Source: Rhodothermales bacterium
GTDB lineage: Bacteria; Bacteroidota; Rhodothermia; Rhodothermales; Bin80
DNA length: 64,000 nucleotides
Reading direction: 5' to 3'
Assembly (NCBI GenBank): GCA_028278205.1
Contig: JANQES010000132.1
Location: 32,464 to 96,463 of the forward strand
Shown: positions 1 to 7,950 of the stretch, in pieces
Numbering within the stretch: position 1 is the first letter of the stretch
Layout: every line of letters begins with the position of its first letter
The notes under the pieces: generated by a model
The model's input: only the letters and a program-made list of their open reading frames with translations
Told to the model about the DNA's origin: nothing
Databases searched by the model: none
Made by a program: the position numbers and the translations under genes

Positions 1-673
1 GCCGGGCGTCGAGGAAGTAGGCGAGGCGTTGGCGGGCGTGCTGTTCGCCGGGCGTCCAGGTGGCGCGGAGGCCTTCCGCCCAATCGATTTTCGGGAGTAA
101 TGCGAGGGTGCCGAGGGGGAGGGACGCGGGTTGGCGTGCCGGGGCCGTCGTGGCATCCAGGCCGGGGATGGGAAGGAGATCGGGGACGATGAGGGTGCTC
201 CGGATTTTTTTCCAGAACGGCGTGAAGACGTGATACGGCCCGCCGCTCATCGTACGGACGGCATCCGGCTTGTGCAGCAGGCGCGCGGAGAATGTTGCCA
301 CCGTGATCCCTTCGGCACGCAGGGCTTCGGCGATCTTTTCGTCGCGTTTTCGCAAGGCCGGCTCGTAGCGCGTATTCCAGTAGACAGCCCCGGCTCCCGT
401 TTCGTCGATCAGCGCGCGGAGGGTCTCCAGGCTGGGTCCCCGGCGCAGGATCAGCCGCGCGCGGCGTTGTTGCAGATCATCGCGGAGCGCTTTGAGCGCG
501 TGATGCAGCCACCACCGGCTGGCGCCGCCAGGCGGCCAATCGCCTTCTTCCTGCGGCGCCCAGATAAAGACGGGCACGACGGCGGCGCTGCGCGTGGCGG
601 CTTCATAAAGGGCGGGGTTGTCTGCCAGGCGCAAATCCTGCCGGAGCCATACGAGGGTGGTTGGGGCGCTCAT
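1..673 (-). CDS. phr: Deoxyribodipyrimidine photolyase, N-terminal part (runs off window)
   Basis: This gene reads leftwards from an ATG at 671-673 and leaves the window, so only about 224 N-terminal residues are visible. The protein begins MSAPTTLVWLRQDLRLADNP, the usual start of the photolyase/cryptochrome antenna domain, followed by PVFIWAP, a WWLHHAL segment, and VYWNTRYEP, all standard for the Rossmann-like N-terminal half. The FAD-binding C-terminal half lies outside the window. Photolyases repair UV-induced pyrimidine dimers using blue light. The gene lies in the same orientation as the B12-binding regulator just upstream, with about 90 bases between them, so the two may be co-transcribed. 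Photolyase genes under LitR/CarH control are known in Thermus, which fits. Whether it is a CPD photolyase, a (6-4) type or a cryptochrome cannot be decided from this half. Confidence 0.9.
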   Translation of the reverse strand, partial: MSAPTTLVWLRQDLRLADNPALYEAATRSAAVVPVFIWAPQEEGDWPPGGASRWWLHHALKALRDDLQQRRARLILRRGPSLETLRALIDETGAGAVYWNTRYEPALRKRDEKIAEALRAEGITVATFSARLLHKPDAVRTMSGGPYHVFTPFWKKIRSTLIVPDLLPIPGLDATTAPARQPASLPLGTLALLPKIDWAEGLRATWTPGEQHARQRLAYFLDAR

Positions 674-762
674 GTCTTGATTTTGGAATCGGTGAAAGTG
701 AATTCAGATTTAGTATGAGTGCAGGTTTCTACATCATCCAAACATCAAAGAAAAAGTCATTC

Positions 763-1680
763 TCACGCCGCCAGCGCGCGTGCCCACGTCATGAACGGCT
801 CCATCTTGTTGAAGAGTTGAACCTCCGGAATCGACAGGCCTGCGCGATCCAGATCGTCGTTTACGTTTAGCGCGGTGCCGCCGATGGCCAGGTGGTAGGG
901 GTGCGTCGCATCGTACATCCGGTCCAAAAAGCGAACCAGCGTGTGCGCTTCGGCCATCCCCGACGGCGGCATCATCGAGACGCACAACAGCGCTGCCTCG
1001 TGCTTGCTTTGCTGCGTGGCAAATTCCTCCGTCGGCACGTCGAGGCCCAGGTAGATTACGCGCCAGCCCTCGGCTTCGAGCACCAGACGCGCCATCAGCG
1101 CGCCGAGTTCGTGGACCTCGCCCCGCGTGCATCCGACCACGGCCACCGGCCTGACTTTGCCGTTCGGGTTCCGGGTAGGATCGTCTGTCGCGTGCAGCGT
1201 CACCAGCGCGTCGCGCATCGTCTGCGTCATCCGGTGTTCGTCGCCGATAGACACCGTGCCCTGGGCGTAGCCCGTGCCGATACGGCGCATGACCGGCCCG
1301 GCGAGGCAGTCTAAAATGCGACCCAGCCCGAAGCCTTCCGCATCGAGGTATTCGATGAGCCGGCCCGGCACGTCGTTGCGGCCCTGGGCTACAGACGTAT
1401 AGGTGAAATCGACCAGATCCTCGAAGGTATCTTCGCGGTGGGCGCGTTCGAGACCGGCCCATACGCGCCCGGCGTCTTCGCCGAAGTGAGACAGCGGCAA
1501 ATCGATGCCTTGTCCTTGCGCGAAAGCGGTCAGTGCCAGCACCGGAATGCGGCGATGCCCGCCGGGCGTCAGCCAGCACGCCAGTTCCCCGGCATTGCAC
1601 CAGCGCTTGACCGAGGACTCGTGAACCCCCAGCATCGCAGACGCCTGGCGCGTCGAGACGGATACCTCCATAACGTTCAT
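763..1680 (-). CDS. CarH/LitR-like B12-binding MerR-type transcriptional regulator
   Basis: The protein is 305 residues long. Residues 5-50 form a MerR-type winged helix (SVKRW, then TPGGHRRIP). Residues 70-165 fit the four-helix cobalamin-capping bundle, and 175-300 fit a B12-binding Rossmann domain with the base-off ligand motif ExHxxG (H190). In light-sensing CarH proteins the capping bundle carries W-x9-EH; here the EH is kept (E148, H149) but the tryptophan position is tyrosine (Y138). Such regulators bind adenosylcobalamin, repress in the dark as tetramers and release DNA in light. The ATG at 1680 is preferred over a TTG at 1704 because AAGG lies seven bases upstream. Divergent to an ECF sigma gene and upstream of photolyase, it probably controls both. 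Light sensing itself is an inference. Confidence 0.85.
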   Translation of the reverse strand: MNVMEVSVSTRQASAMLGVHESSVKRWCNAGELACWLTPGGHRRIPVLALTAFAQGQGIDLPLSHFGEDAGRVWAGLERAHREDTFEDLVDFTYTSVAQGRNDVPGRLIEYLDAEGFGLGRILDCLAGPVMRRIGTGYAQGTVSIGDEHRMTQTMRDALVTLHATDDPTRNPNGKVRPVAVVGCTRGEVHELGALMARLVLEAEGWRVIYLGLDVPTEEFATQQSKHEAALLCVSMMPPSGMAEAHTLVRFLDRMYDATHPYHLAIGGTALNVNDDLDRAGLSIPEVQLFNKMEPFMTWARALAA

Positions 1681-1712
1681 AGAGCGCCTTTTTAGACGAA
1701 ACAAGAAAGTTT

Positions 1713-1777
1713 CAATCTGATCCTTGAAATAAATACGATCAAAATATTATATTATGATCGCAATTTAAATCAGATTG
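1713..1777. promoter_or_regulatory. Nested inverted repeats, probable operator of the B12-binding regulator
   Basis: The AT-rich gap between the divergent regulator and sigma genes holds an outer pair CAATCTGAT (1713-1721) and ATCAGATTG (1769-1777), both preceded or followed by a GAAAG/CTTTC block, and an inner pair CGATCA (1736-1741) and TGATCG (1755-1760). The location and symmetry fit operators for a dimer-of-dimers repressor, but no binding data are implied. Confidence 0.5.
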
Positions 1778-1797
1778 CTTTCGTTCTCTAATGAATT

Positions 1798-1827
1798 CGA
1801 TCAAAGCTTGTTCCTTTGATCGTTTTT
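1798..1827 (+). promoter_or_regulatory. Perfect 9-bp inverted repeat with T run before the sigma gene
   Basis: CGATCAAAG (1798-1806) and CTTTGATCG (1814-1822) form a perfect stem around a 7-base loop and are followed by TTTTT. It shares the CGATCA core with the inner repeat at 1736-1760, so it is either another operator half or a leader attenuator of the sigma gene, whose ATG is 24 bases further on. Confidence 0.45.
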
Positions 1828-1845
1828 AAAAATAGCGAGGTCAGC

Positions 1846-2490
1846 ATGGCAACCGTCACCCGCATCATCCGGAAATCCAGCAAAAAAGAACAAGCCGCCC
1901 GGAGCCCCCGCGAGGTCCTTCTCCAGATGAGCGACGAGGATCTGATGTCGCAGTTTCAGGCCGGCACCGTCGAGGCTTTCAACATCCTCATCGACCGTTT
2001 CTCCGAGCGCCTGATGCACTTTCTCTACGGCTTCATCAAAGACACCAGGCTCTGCGAAGACCTCCTGCAAGAGACATTCGTGCGCGTCTACCGCAACCGC
2101 CACGCCTACCAGCGCATCGCCAGGTTTTCGACGTGGCTCTACACGATTGCGGGCAACCTGGCGCGCAGTGAATATCGCAAGCGCAAGCGCCGGAGGTTGT
2201 TTTCGATCAACGCGGTCAGCCGGGATCAGGAAGAGTATGAGTTTTCGCTGCCGGACGAGACGTACCTGCCGGACCGCCATGCCGAGAGCACCTTTCAGAA
2301 CAAGTACATCCAGGAGGCGCTCTCGCAAATTCGTCCGGAATTCCGGGAAGTGGTCGTTTTGCGAGACATCCAGCAGTTGAGCTACGACGAGATCGCGGAG
2401 ATCACCGGCTTGCCGATGGGGACCGTCAAAAGCCGGATCAACCGGGGGCGGATGAAGCTTCAGGGCCTGCTCAAGGACATCTATCCGTAA
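1846..2490 (+). CDS. ECF-type RNA polymerase sigma factor
   Basis: A 214-residue sigma-70 family protein with only regions 2 and 4. Region 2 covers about residues 35-120 (LLQETFVRVYRNRHAY, then FSTWLYTIAGNLARSEYRKR), and region 4 covers about 150-210 (LSYDEIAEITGLPMGTVKSR, the recognition helix-turn-helix). The ATG at 1846 is chosen over a TTG at 1816 because GCGAGG lies just upstream. It directs RNA polymerase to a specific promoter set. No anti-sigma gene is next to it; the divergent B12-binding regulator probably controls its expression instead, as in the litR-litS pair of Streptomyces. The downstream haem genes begin only 165 bases further on and could be part of its regulon, which the sequence alone cannot show. 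Confidence 0.88.
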   Translation: MATVTRIIRKSSKKEQAARSPREVLLQMSDEDLMSQFQAGTVEAFNILIDRFSERLMHFLYGFIKDTRLCEDLLQETFVRVYRNRHAYQRIARFSTWLYTIAGNLARSEYRKRKRRRLFSINAVSRDQEEYEFSLPDETYLPDRHAESTFQNKYIQEALSQIRPEFREVVVLRDIQQLSYDEIAEITGLPMGTVKSRINRGRMKLQGLLKDIYP

Positions 2491-2676
2491 TCCAAAATTT
2501 ACCAAAACCGCATCTTTACAAAGCAGATCCCTTACCGTCGCGTCAGGGGGCGGAAAGCGTCAGTTCAGCAATAAAAAATCCGATTAAGTAAAACTTTGTG
2601 TAGATTTATTTAAGTTGCAGTATCTGGCTCGATTTTATCGAAACCCAATGCTTTCTTGGCGAACGATCTCCTGGAC

Positions 2677-3972
2677 ATGCGTAAGCCCCTACCAGATATG
2701 GTTTCTTCCCAGCGGGTAGTTTGCCTCGGGCTGAGTCATCATACGGCGCCCGTGGCAATCCGAGAACAGCTTAGTTTCGCCCCTGGTGTCGTCGAAAAGA
2801 CGTTGCGGCACGTTAAAGAGGCGGGGTGTTTTAAAGAATTTGCCATTCTTTCGACCTGTAATCGTATCGAATTTTATGCCTGCCCGCTGACGCATCACCA
2901 GCCGGACGTTTTTTCTGAGATCCTGGATATTGTCGCCCAAACGCCGGGGGCCGACCTTGAGATGCTGGCTCCTTATTTTTACCGCTACGAAACAATGGCG
3001 GCGGCGCATCATCTGTGCCGGGTGGCGTCCGGGCTCGACTCGATGGTGCTGGGCGAGCCGCAGATTCTGGGCCAGGTAGGCACCGCGCTTCGTCTGTCTG
3101 AGGCCAACGGGCTGGCTGGTTTGGTGTTGACCACGCTGTTTCAGACGGCGCTCAAGGCTGGCAAACGCGCCCGCGCCGAGACCGCTCTCAACCGCAACCC
3201 GGTCAGCGTCGCGTCGGTGGCGGTCGATCTGGCGCGGCGTCTTCGGGGCGACCTGCAGGAATGCCGCATCACGGTGATCGGGGCGGGGGAGATGGGCCGG
3301 CTGGTCCTTAAAATCTTGAAATCGCGCAAGGCCGGTCATCTGACGGTGATGAATCGAAGCGAAGAGCGGGCGGTGGCGCTGGCCCAGCGGATCGGGTGCG
3401 ACGCCGCGCCGCTGGATCGGCTCGATGATGCGCTGGCGGCTTCGGACGTCGTCATCAGCAGCACGAGCGCCGATCACGTTTTGATCGGAACTGAGGCGGC
3501 GGCGGCGATGCGCGAGCGGGCAGGGCGCCCCCTGCTGCTCATCGACCTCGCCGTGCCGCGCGACGTGGATCCTGCCGTGGCGAACCTGGAAGAGGTGCTT
3601 CTCTACGATATCGACCAACTCCGCGTCCAGGTAGAGGCCTCGCTCGACGAACGCAAGAAAGAGATCCCGCAGGTCGAAACGATCATTGCCGAAGAACTGG
3701 ATCGGTTTGCTACCTGGCTGCGCGAAACCACGGTGCAGCCGGTCATCACCGGGCTGCGGCGCAAGGCCGAAGCCATCCGCCAGCAAGAACTGGAGCGCGC
3801 GTTGCGCACGATGGATTCGCTCGACGACGAGGCGATTGAACAACTCCAGTTTTTCTCGCACGCGCTGGTAAACAAACTCTTGCACGATCCGACCACGCGC
3901 TTGCGTCAGGGCGCAGCCAACGGCGAGGCCGAGCAATACACCATCCTGGTACGCTCGCTGTTCGCGTTATGA
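2677..3972 (+). CDS. hemA: Glutamyl-tRNA reductase
   Basis: This enzyme makes glutamate-1-semialdehyde from glutamyl-tRNA, the first committed step of the C5 haem route. Visible family motifs are VCLGLSHHTAPVAIRE at the N-terminus, the catalytic cysteine in STCNRIEFYA, GSGLDSMVLGEPQILGQV, the NADPH-binding GAGEMGRL, and a helical dimerisation tail. About 431 residues is normal for the family. In-frame starts are TTG 2656, ATG 2677 and ATG 2698; none has a strong ribosome binding site, and 2698 would also leave a complete catalytic domain. It is the first gene of a plus-strand haem cluster, and its partner hemL is the last. The stop codon lies inside the first copy of the repeated word described at 3967-4166. 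Confidence 0.95.
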   Translation: MRKPLPDMVSSQRVVCLGLSHHTAPVAIREQLSFAPGVVEKTLRHVKEAGCFKEFAILSTCNRIEFYACPLTHHQPDVFSEILDIVAQTPGADLEMLAPYFYRYETMAAAHHLCRVASGLDSMVLGEPQILGQVGTALRLSEANGLAGLVLTTLFQTALKAGKRARAETALNRNPVSVASVAVDLARRLRGDLQECRITVIGAGEMGRLVLKILKSRKAGHLTVMNRSEERAVALAQRIGCDAAPLDRLDDALAASDVVISSTSADHVLIGTEAAAAMRERAGRPLLLIDLAVPRDVDPAVANLEEVLLYDIDQLRVQVEASLDERKKEIPQVETIIAEELDRFATWLRETTVQPVITGLRRKAEAIRQQELERALRTMDSLDDEAIEQLQFFSHALVNKLLHDPTTRLRQGAANGEAEQYTILVRSLFAL

Positions 3973-4166
3973 ATTTTGACGGTTGCGGCCGGTATGGCGG
4001 CATCGGCGTATCCTGAAGGTCGAGGCTTTCCAGCGGATTTCCCTGTCAAAATTCATAAAATTGGGCTTCGCCCATATCCCTTATGAATTTTGACACGCTG
4101 ATGCCGATACAGGCGAGACGTGTCAGCCTGGTTCAAACCTTACCGAATGCGATGGTCAAAATTCAT
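3967..4166. repeat. Four alternating copies of the word TTATGAATTTTGAC between hemA and hemC
   Basis: Copies lie at 3967-3980 (plus, containing the hemA stop), 4045-4058 (minus), 4081-4094 (plus) and 4155-4166 (minus, 12 of 14 bases, overlapping the hemC start). The two middle copies form a perfect 14-bp inverted repeat enclosing a smaller hairpin, TGGGC/GCCCA at 4062-4074. Confidence 0.85.
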
Positions 4167-5063
4167 GCTGGCACGCGGGGGTCGCGTCTTGCGTTGTGGC
4201 AGACGGAGCATGTGCTTCAAGCGCTGGAGAGCGCGTGGCCGGGCCTGACGCGCGAGGTGCAACGGTTTGAAACGCGGGGGGATAAAACGCTCGACGTGCC
4301 GCTGCCGGAGATTGGCGGCAAGGGACTTTTCACCGCCGAACTCGAACACGCCCTCCGCCAGGAGCGCATCGACATCGCGGTGCATTCGCTTAAAGACCTG
4401 CCCACGGATGCCGCCGAAGGGCTGACATTGGGCGCCATCCTGGGCCGCGTCACGGCGCAGGACGCGCTGGTAGCCCGTGAACAGTGGACGCTGGAGACGC
4501 TCCCGGCGGGCGCCAGGGTAGGCACCAGCAGCCGGCGCCGGCAAGCACAACTGCTGCATCACCGCCCCGATCTCAACATCGTGTCGATACGCGGCAACGT
4601 CGATACCCGTGTCCGAAAAGTGCAGCGCGGCGACTACGATGCTGCCGTAATGGCCGCCGCCGGTCTCGACCGCCTCGGCCTGACGGATTCGATCACGGCT
4701 CGCCTGCCCTTCGCGGTGATGCTGCCGGCGCCGGGGCAGGGCGCCCTGGCCGTGCAATGCCGCGCGGGCGATACCCGGACGCTGTTGCTGCTGGCTGCCC
4801 TCGATGACGAAGCAGACCGGGCAGCCACGACGGCGGAACGGGCGTTTCTTCATGCTCTCGGCGGCGGCTGCGCCACGCCCGTGGCCGCCTATGCGCGGCG
4901 CGATGGCGACGGCTTCATCGAGATGGACGCTTTGATTGCTTCGCTCGACGGCCAGACGATGATTCGCGTGCAGGGCCGGGGCGAAGAGGCGCACGCGCTG
5001 GGTGAAGCGCTGGCGCAGCAGGCGTTGCAGCAAGGCGCCGGGGAGGTATTAGCGTATGGATAA
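4152..5063 (+). CDS. hemC: Hydroxymethylbilane synthase (porphobilinogen deaminase)
   Basis: The enzyme polymerises four porphobilinogens into hydroxymethylbilane. The protein of 303 residues starts MVKIHAGTRGSRLALWQTEH, matching the conserved N-terminus, so the ATG at 4152 is taken rather than an upstream ATG at 4083 that lies within repeated intergenic DNA. Further signatures are FETRGDKTLDVPLPEIGGKG, HSLKDLPT, GTSSRRRQAQLL, LPAPGQGALAVQCR, and LGGGCATPVAA, which carries the cysteine that holds the dipyrromethane cofactor. The 3' end overlaps hemD by eight bases, so translation of the two is probably coupled. Confidence 0.96.
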   Translation: MVKIHAGTRGSRLALWQTEHVLQALESAWPGLTREVQRFETRGDKTLDVPLPEIGGKGLFTAELEHALRQERIDIAVHSLKDLPTDAAEGLTLGAILGRVTAQDALVAREQWTLETLPAGARVGTSSRRRQAQLLHHRPDLNIVSIRGNVDTRVRKVQRGDYDAAVMAAAGLDRLGLTDSITARLPFAVMLPAPGQGALAVQCRAGDTRTLLLLAALDDEADRAATTAERAFLHALGGGCATPVAAYARRDGDGFIEMDALIASLDGQTMIRVQGRGEEAHALGEALAQQALQQGAGEVLAYG

Positions 5064-5811
5064 ACCCCTTCTGAAAAAACGCATCGTCGTGACGCGGCCT
5101 CAGGCGCAGGCTGCCGGGTTCTGCCAAAAACTGGCCGATGCCGGCGCCATCCCGATCCTCTTCCCGACCATCCGCATCACCGCGATGCCCGATACGAGGC
5201 GGCTCGACGATGCGCTCAGGCGGCTGAACGACTATGCCTGGATCGTCTTTACGAGCGTAAACGGGGTGGCTTATTGCTGGGATCGGCTGGCTTCCGTGGC
5301 TCAGGTCGGGTTGCCGGCGTCGCTGCGGGTGGCGGCCATCGGCCCGGCGACGGCGCAGGCGCTTCGAGATCGCGGCGTCGTTCCTGATTTTGTGCCTGCC
5401 GAGTTCATCGCCGAACGCATCGCGGAGGGGATGGGCGATGTGGCGGGGCAGGCCGTCCTGCTGCCGCGTGCCGAGGAAGCGCGCAAGACCCTGGCTGCGA
5501 TGCTCGCCCGTCGAGGCGCGCGGGTCGATGAAATACCAACCTACCGCACCGCGCGGGAAGCGCCGCCGCCCGATGCCTTCGCCGCGCTCCACGCCGGGGT
5601 CGATGCGCTGACGTTCACGAGTTCGTCTACCGTGCGTCATTTTGCAGCGCTGGTAAAAGACCGGGCGCCGCATGGCGTGCGGGACGCGCTGGTCGCGTGC
5701 ATCGGCCCCATCACCGCCGAGACCGCGCGCAGCCTCGGCTACGAGGTCGCCGCCGTAGCCGACGAATACACCACGGACGGTCTTCTGCGGGCGTTGGAAA
5801 AACTCTTCTGA
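5056..5811 (+). CDS. hemD: Uroporphyrinogen-III synthase
   Basis: This enzyme closes hydroxymethylbilane with inversion of ring D to give uroporphyrinogen III. The 251-residue protein shows the loosely conserved family pattern: VVTRPQAQAAGFCQKLADAG, YAWIVFTSVNGVAYCWDRL, VAAIGPATAQALRDRGV, VLLPRAEEARKTLAAML, TFTSSSTVRHFAAL and CIGPITAETARSLGYEV, giving the two alternating domains. It overlaps hemC by eight bases. The stop codon sits at the left edge of a short palindrome made of ATTTTGGAT words. The family is poorly conserved, but position and motifs agree well. Confidence 0.92.
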   Translation: MDKPLLKKRIVVTRPQAQAAGFCQKLADAGAIPILFPTIRITAMPDTRRLDDALRRLNDYAWIVFTSVNGVAYCWDRLASVAQVGLPASLRVAAIGPATAQALRDRGVVPDFVPAEFIAERIAEGMGDVAGQAVLLPRAEEARKTLAAMLARRGARVDEIPTYRTAREAPPPDAFAALHAGVDALTFTSSSTVRHFAALVKDRAPHGVRDALVACIGPITAETARSLGYEVAAVADEYTTDGLLRALEKLF

Positions 5812-5841
5812 TTTTGGATTTCAGATCCAAAATCCAAAATC
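5810..5841. repeat. Word palindrome, GATTTTGGAT type
   Basis: GATTTTGGAT (5810-5819) faces ATCCAAAATC (5825-5834), which is followed by another CAAAATC. The left arm contains the end of the hemD stop codon. The same word family recurs at 11584-11735. Confidence 0.8.
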
Positions 5842-5906
5842 GAAACCCTGCGCACTGCTCGACTTTTAAGGAAGCCTGCACCATTCACCAAAAGCCACCC
5901 TGCCCG

Positions 5907-6974
5907 ATGAATCCTGTCGCTGAACCAGACATCGCTGCTTCGTCCGGAGTGCCCGCTGAGGCGCCGGTTCCGGGTGTGGTGAGGCCGCGCCGGCTTCGGC
6001 ACACGGAGGCGTTGCGCCGGATGGTTCGCGAGACGCGCCTCGCGGCGGATGATTTTATTTATCCGCTTTTTGTGACGCCCGGTCGCCAGGTGCGCGCGCC
6101 GATTCTGTCGATGCCGGGCATTGCGCGGCTTTCGGTCGATGAAGCGGTGCGCGAGGCCGAGACGGCGGCTGCGCTGGGCATTCCGGCGGTGCTGCTCTTC
6201 GGCATCCCGGCTGTGAAAGACCCCATCGGCCTCGAAAATTTTGCGACCGACGGCATCGTGCAGCAGGCCGCGCGGGCGCTCAAAGCCGCCCTGCCCGAAC
6301 TGATGGTCATCACCGACGTTTGTCTGTGCGAATACACCGACCACGGCCATTGCGGCGTGCTCCACGACCGGCCCGGCGAGGCCCAGGGCGGATTGCCCGA
6401 CGGCTATGTGTTGAACGACGAGACGCTGTCCATCCTGGCGAAAGTAGCCTGTTCGCACGCCGAAGCCGGCGCCGATGTCGTGGCGCCGAGTGGGATGATC
6501 GACGGCATGGTGGCCGCCATCCGCCACGCGCTCGACGCCGGTGGCCATACGCACGTGCCCATTATGGCCTACAGCGTCAAATATGCATCGAGCTTCTACG
6601 GCCCGTTCCGCGACGCTGCCGACGGCGCGCCTCGCTTCGGCGATCGCAAGACCCACCAGATGGATCCCGCCAATGCCCGCGAAGCGCTCCGCGAGGCCGC
6701 GCTCGACGTAGAGGAAGGCGCCGATTTCCTGATGGTTAAACCCGCGCTCGCCTACCTCGACATCATCCGCTGCATCCGCGATGCGTTCCCGCAGCTTCCA
6801 CTAGCAGCCTATAACGTCAGCGGCGAGTATGCCATGATCAAAGCCGCCGCCGCGCAGGGCTGGCTCGACGAACGGCGCGTGACGTTGGAGACGCTCCTGA
6901 GCATCAAACGCGCCGGGGCGGATCTCCTGATTACCTATCATGCCCTGGAAGCCGCGAGGTGGTTGAAGGGGTAG
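5907..6974 (+). CDS. hemB: Porphobilinogen synthase (delta-aminolaevulinate dehydratase)
   Basis: The enzyme condenses two 5-aminolaevulinates into porphobilinogen. The protein is 355 residues from the ATG at 5907. Motifs include DFIYPLFV, the cysteine-rich metal site DVCLCEYTDHGHCGV (the zinc-type arrangement), APSGMIDGMVAAIR, YSVKYASSFYGPFRDAA and the Schiff-base lysine in MVKPALAYLDI. A proline- and alanine-rich N-terminal extension of about 25 residues precedes the barrel. It follows hemD after about 95 bases and precedes the HemQ-type gene. The presence of the three cysteines suggests a zinc-dependent rather than magnesium-only form. Confidence 0.95.
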   Translation: MNPVAEPDIAASSGVPAEAPVPGVVRPRRLRHTEALRRMVRETRLAADDFIYPLFVTPGRQVRAPILSMPGIARLSVDEAVREAETAAALGIPAVLLFGIPAVKDPIGLENFATDGIVQQAARALKAALPELMVITDVCLCEYTDHGHCGVLHDRPGEAQGGLPDGYVLNDETLSILAKVACSHAEAGADVVAPSGMIDGMVAAIRHALDAGGHTHVPIMAYSVKYASSFYGPFRDAADGAPRFGDRKTHQMDPANAREALREAALDVEEGADFLMVKPALAYLDIIRCIRDAFPQLPLAAYNVSGEYAMIKAAAAQGWLDERRVTLETLLSIKRAGADLLITYHALEAARWLKG

Positions 6975-7023
6975 GCAGTATGGAGTATTTCGAGAGGTTT
7001 CACTTCGTTGAGCCCGTGGCGTT

Positions 7024-7092
7024 GGTCATGAGTCATGGGTCACGAGTCATGAGTGTCTTTTCCCATGACCCATGACTCATGACTCATGACCC
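7024..7092. repeat. Word palindrome, CATGACTCATGACC type
   Basis: The left arm (7024-7053) is a series of GTCATGAGTCATGGGTCACG-like words and the right arm (7062-7092) its imperfect reverse complement, CCCATGACCCATGACTCATG and so on. A near copy is found at 39482-39546, 32 kb away. Confidence 0.85.
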
Positions 7093-7147
7093 AATACGAA
7101 GTGACGACCTCGGAAGTATCAATGATAGCTTAAAACAAAGACCAACC

Positions 7148-7879
7148 ATGGCGCTAGACATCACCATCAATAAACCCGGCGGGGTTGATCTCAGCGAGAA
7201 AGGCCGCGCTAAAGACGGCCAGACCATCTCGCTCGATCAGCGGCTGTTTATGCAACTGTTGGCTTTTGGAGGTTGCCGCGACGTGCAGCCGTTGATCGAT
7301 GTGCTCGAAGCCAGGCAGATCGAGGGTGCGCTCTATGAGAATCTGAACGATCCCTTCGGCATTGCGCTGCTGACGCTCAGCCCGGATCCTGATCATTTTT
7401 TGACGACCGCGCGCGCGATGCTGCAAGCCGAGCCGTTCGCCTCGCTGACGCCGCAGCCCGTCTACACGCTCTTCGGACGGACCTACTCCATCGGCTATGA
7501 GAACGACCTGGAAGAGGTGCTGCTGAAACGCCCGCGCCGCTACGCGTGCAACCCGGAGTGGCCGTGGGTGATCTGGTATCCGCTGCGCCGCACCGGGGCC
7601 TTCGAACAACTCAGCGCCGACGAACAGCGCACCATCTTGATGGAACACGGCGGCATCGGTCGCGCCTATGGACGCGCTGATCATGCGCACGACATCCGCC
7701 TGGCCTGCCACGGGTTCGATCCCAACGATAACGACTTCATCGTGGGGCTGCTGGGTAAGGATTTGTATCCGCTCTCGGCCATCGTGCAACGGATGCGCAA
7801 GACGAAGCAAACGTCGCAATATCTCGGTCAGATCGGCCCGTTCTTCGTCGGCAAGGCGGTCTGGCAATCCAAGATTTGA
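7148..7879 (+). CDS. hemQ: Chlorite-dismutase-family haem protein, probable coproheme decarboxylase HemQ/ChdC
   Basis: The protein of 243 residues from ATG 7148 belongs to the chlorite dismutase/HemQ family. Recognisable parts are DPFGIALLTLSPDPDHFL, VIWYPLRRTGAF, the LMEHGGIGRAYG segment with the likely proximal haem histidine, and the C-terminal MRKTKQTSQYLGQIGPFFVG. In Firmicutes and Actinobacteria such proteins decarboxylate coproheme to haem b using peroxide. Its position between hemB and hemE makes that role far more likely than chlorite dismutation. Whether the distal residue is that of a decarboxylase could not be settled by eye, because the loop after the histidine is about two residues longer than in Listeria HemQ. 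An upstream in-frame ATG at 7079 lies in the word palindrome and is not used. Confidence 0.82.
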   Translation: MALDITINKPGGVDLSEKGRAKDGQTISLDQRLFMQLLAFGGCRDVQPLIDVLEARQIEGALYENLNDPFGIALLTLSPDPDHFLTTARAMLQAEPFASLTPQPVYTLFGRTYSIGYENDLEEVLLKRPRRYACNPEWPWVIWYPLRRTGAFEQLSADEQRTILMEHGGIGRAYGRADHAHDIRLACHGFDPNDNDFIVGLLGKDLYPLSAIVQRMRKTKQTSQYLGQIGPFFVGKAVWQSKI

Positions 7880-7950
7880 ATTACTGCATACTTCATCTTG
7901 CATATTCCCGATTTCCTTACGCAATACGCAGGACGCAAAACAGATAAAGA

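Noticed and set aside
131..718. Open frame of 195 codons on the plus strand at the left edge
   Set aside because: It is antisense to the photolyase gene, whose minus-strand translation matches the family clearly.
7024..7092. Repeated words as a CRISPR array
   Set aside because: The units are 7-10 bases, degenerate and inverted, with no spacers of constant length; no cas genes were seen.
7148..7879. Chlorite dismutase as the function of the HemQ-type gene
   Set aside because: The family is the same, but the gene is embedded in a haem synthesis cluster and no chlorate reductase genes are near.
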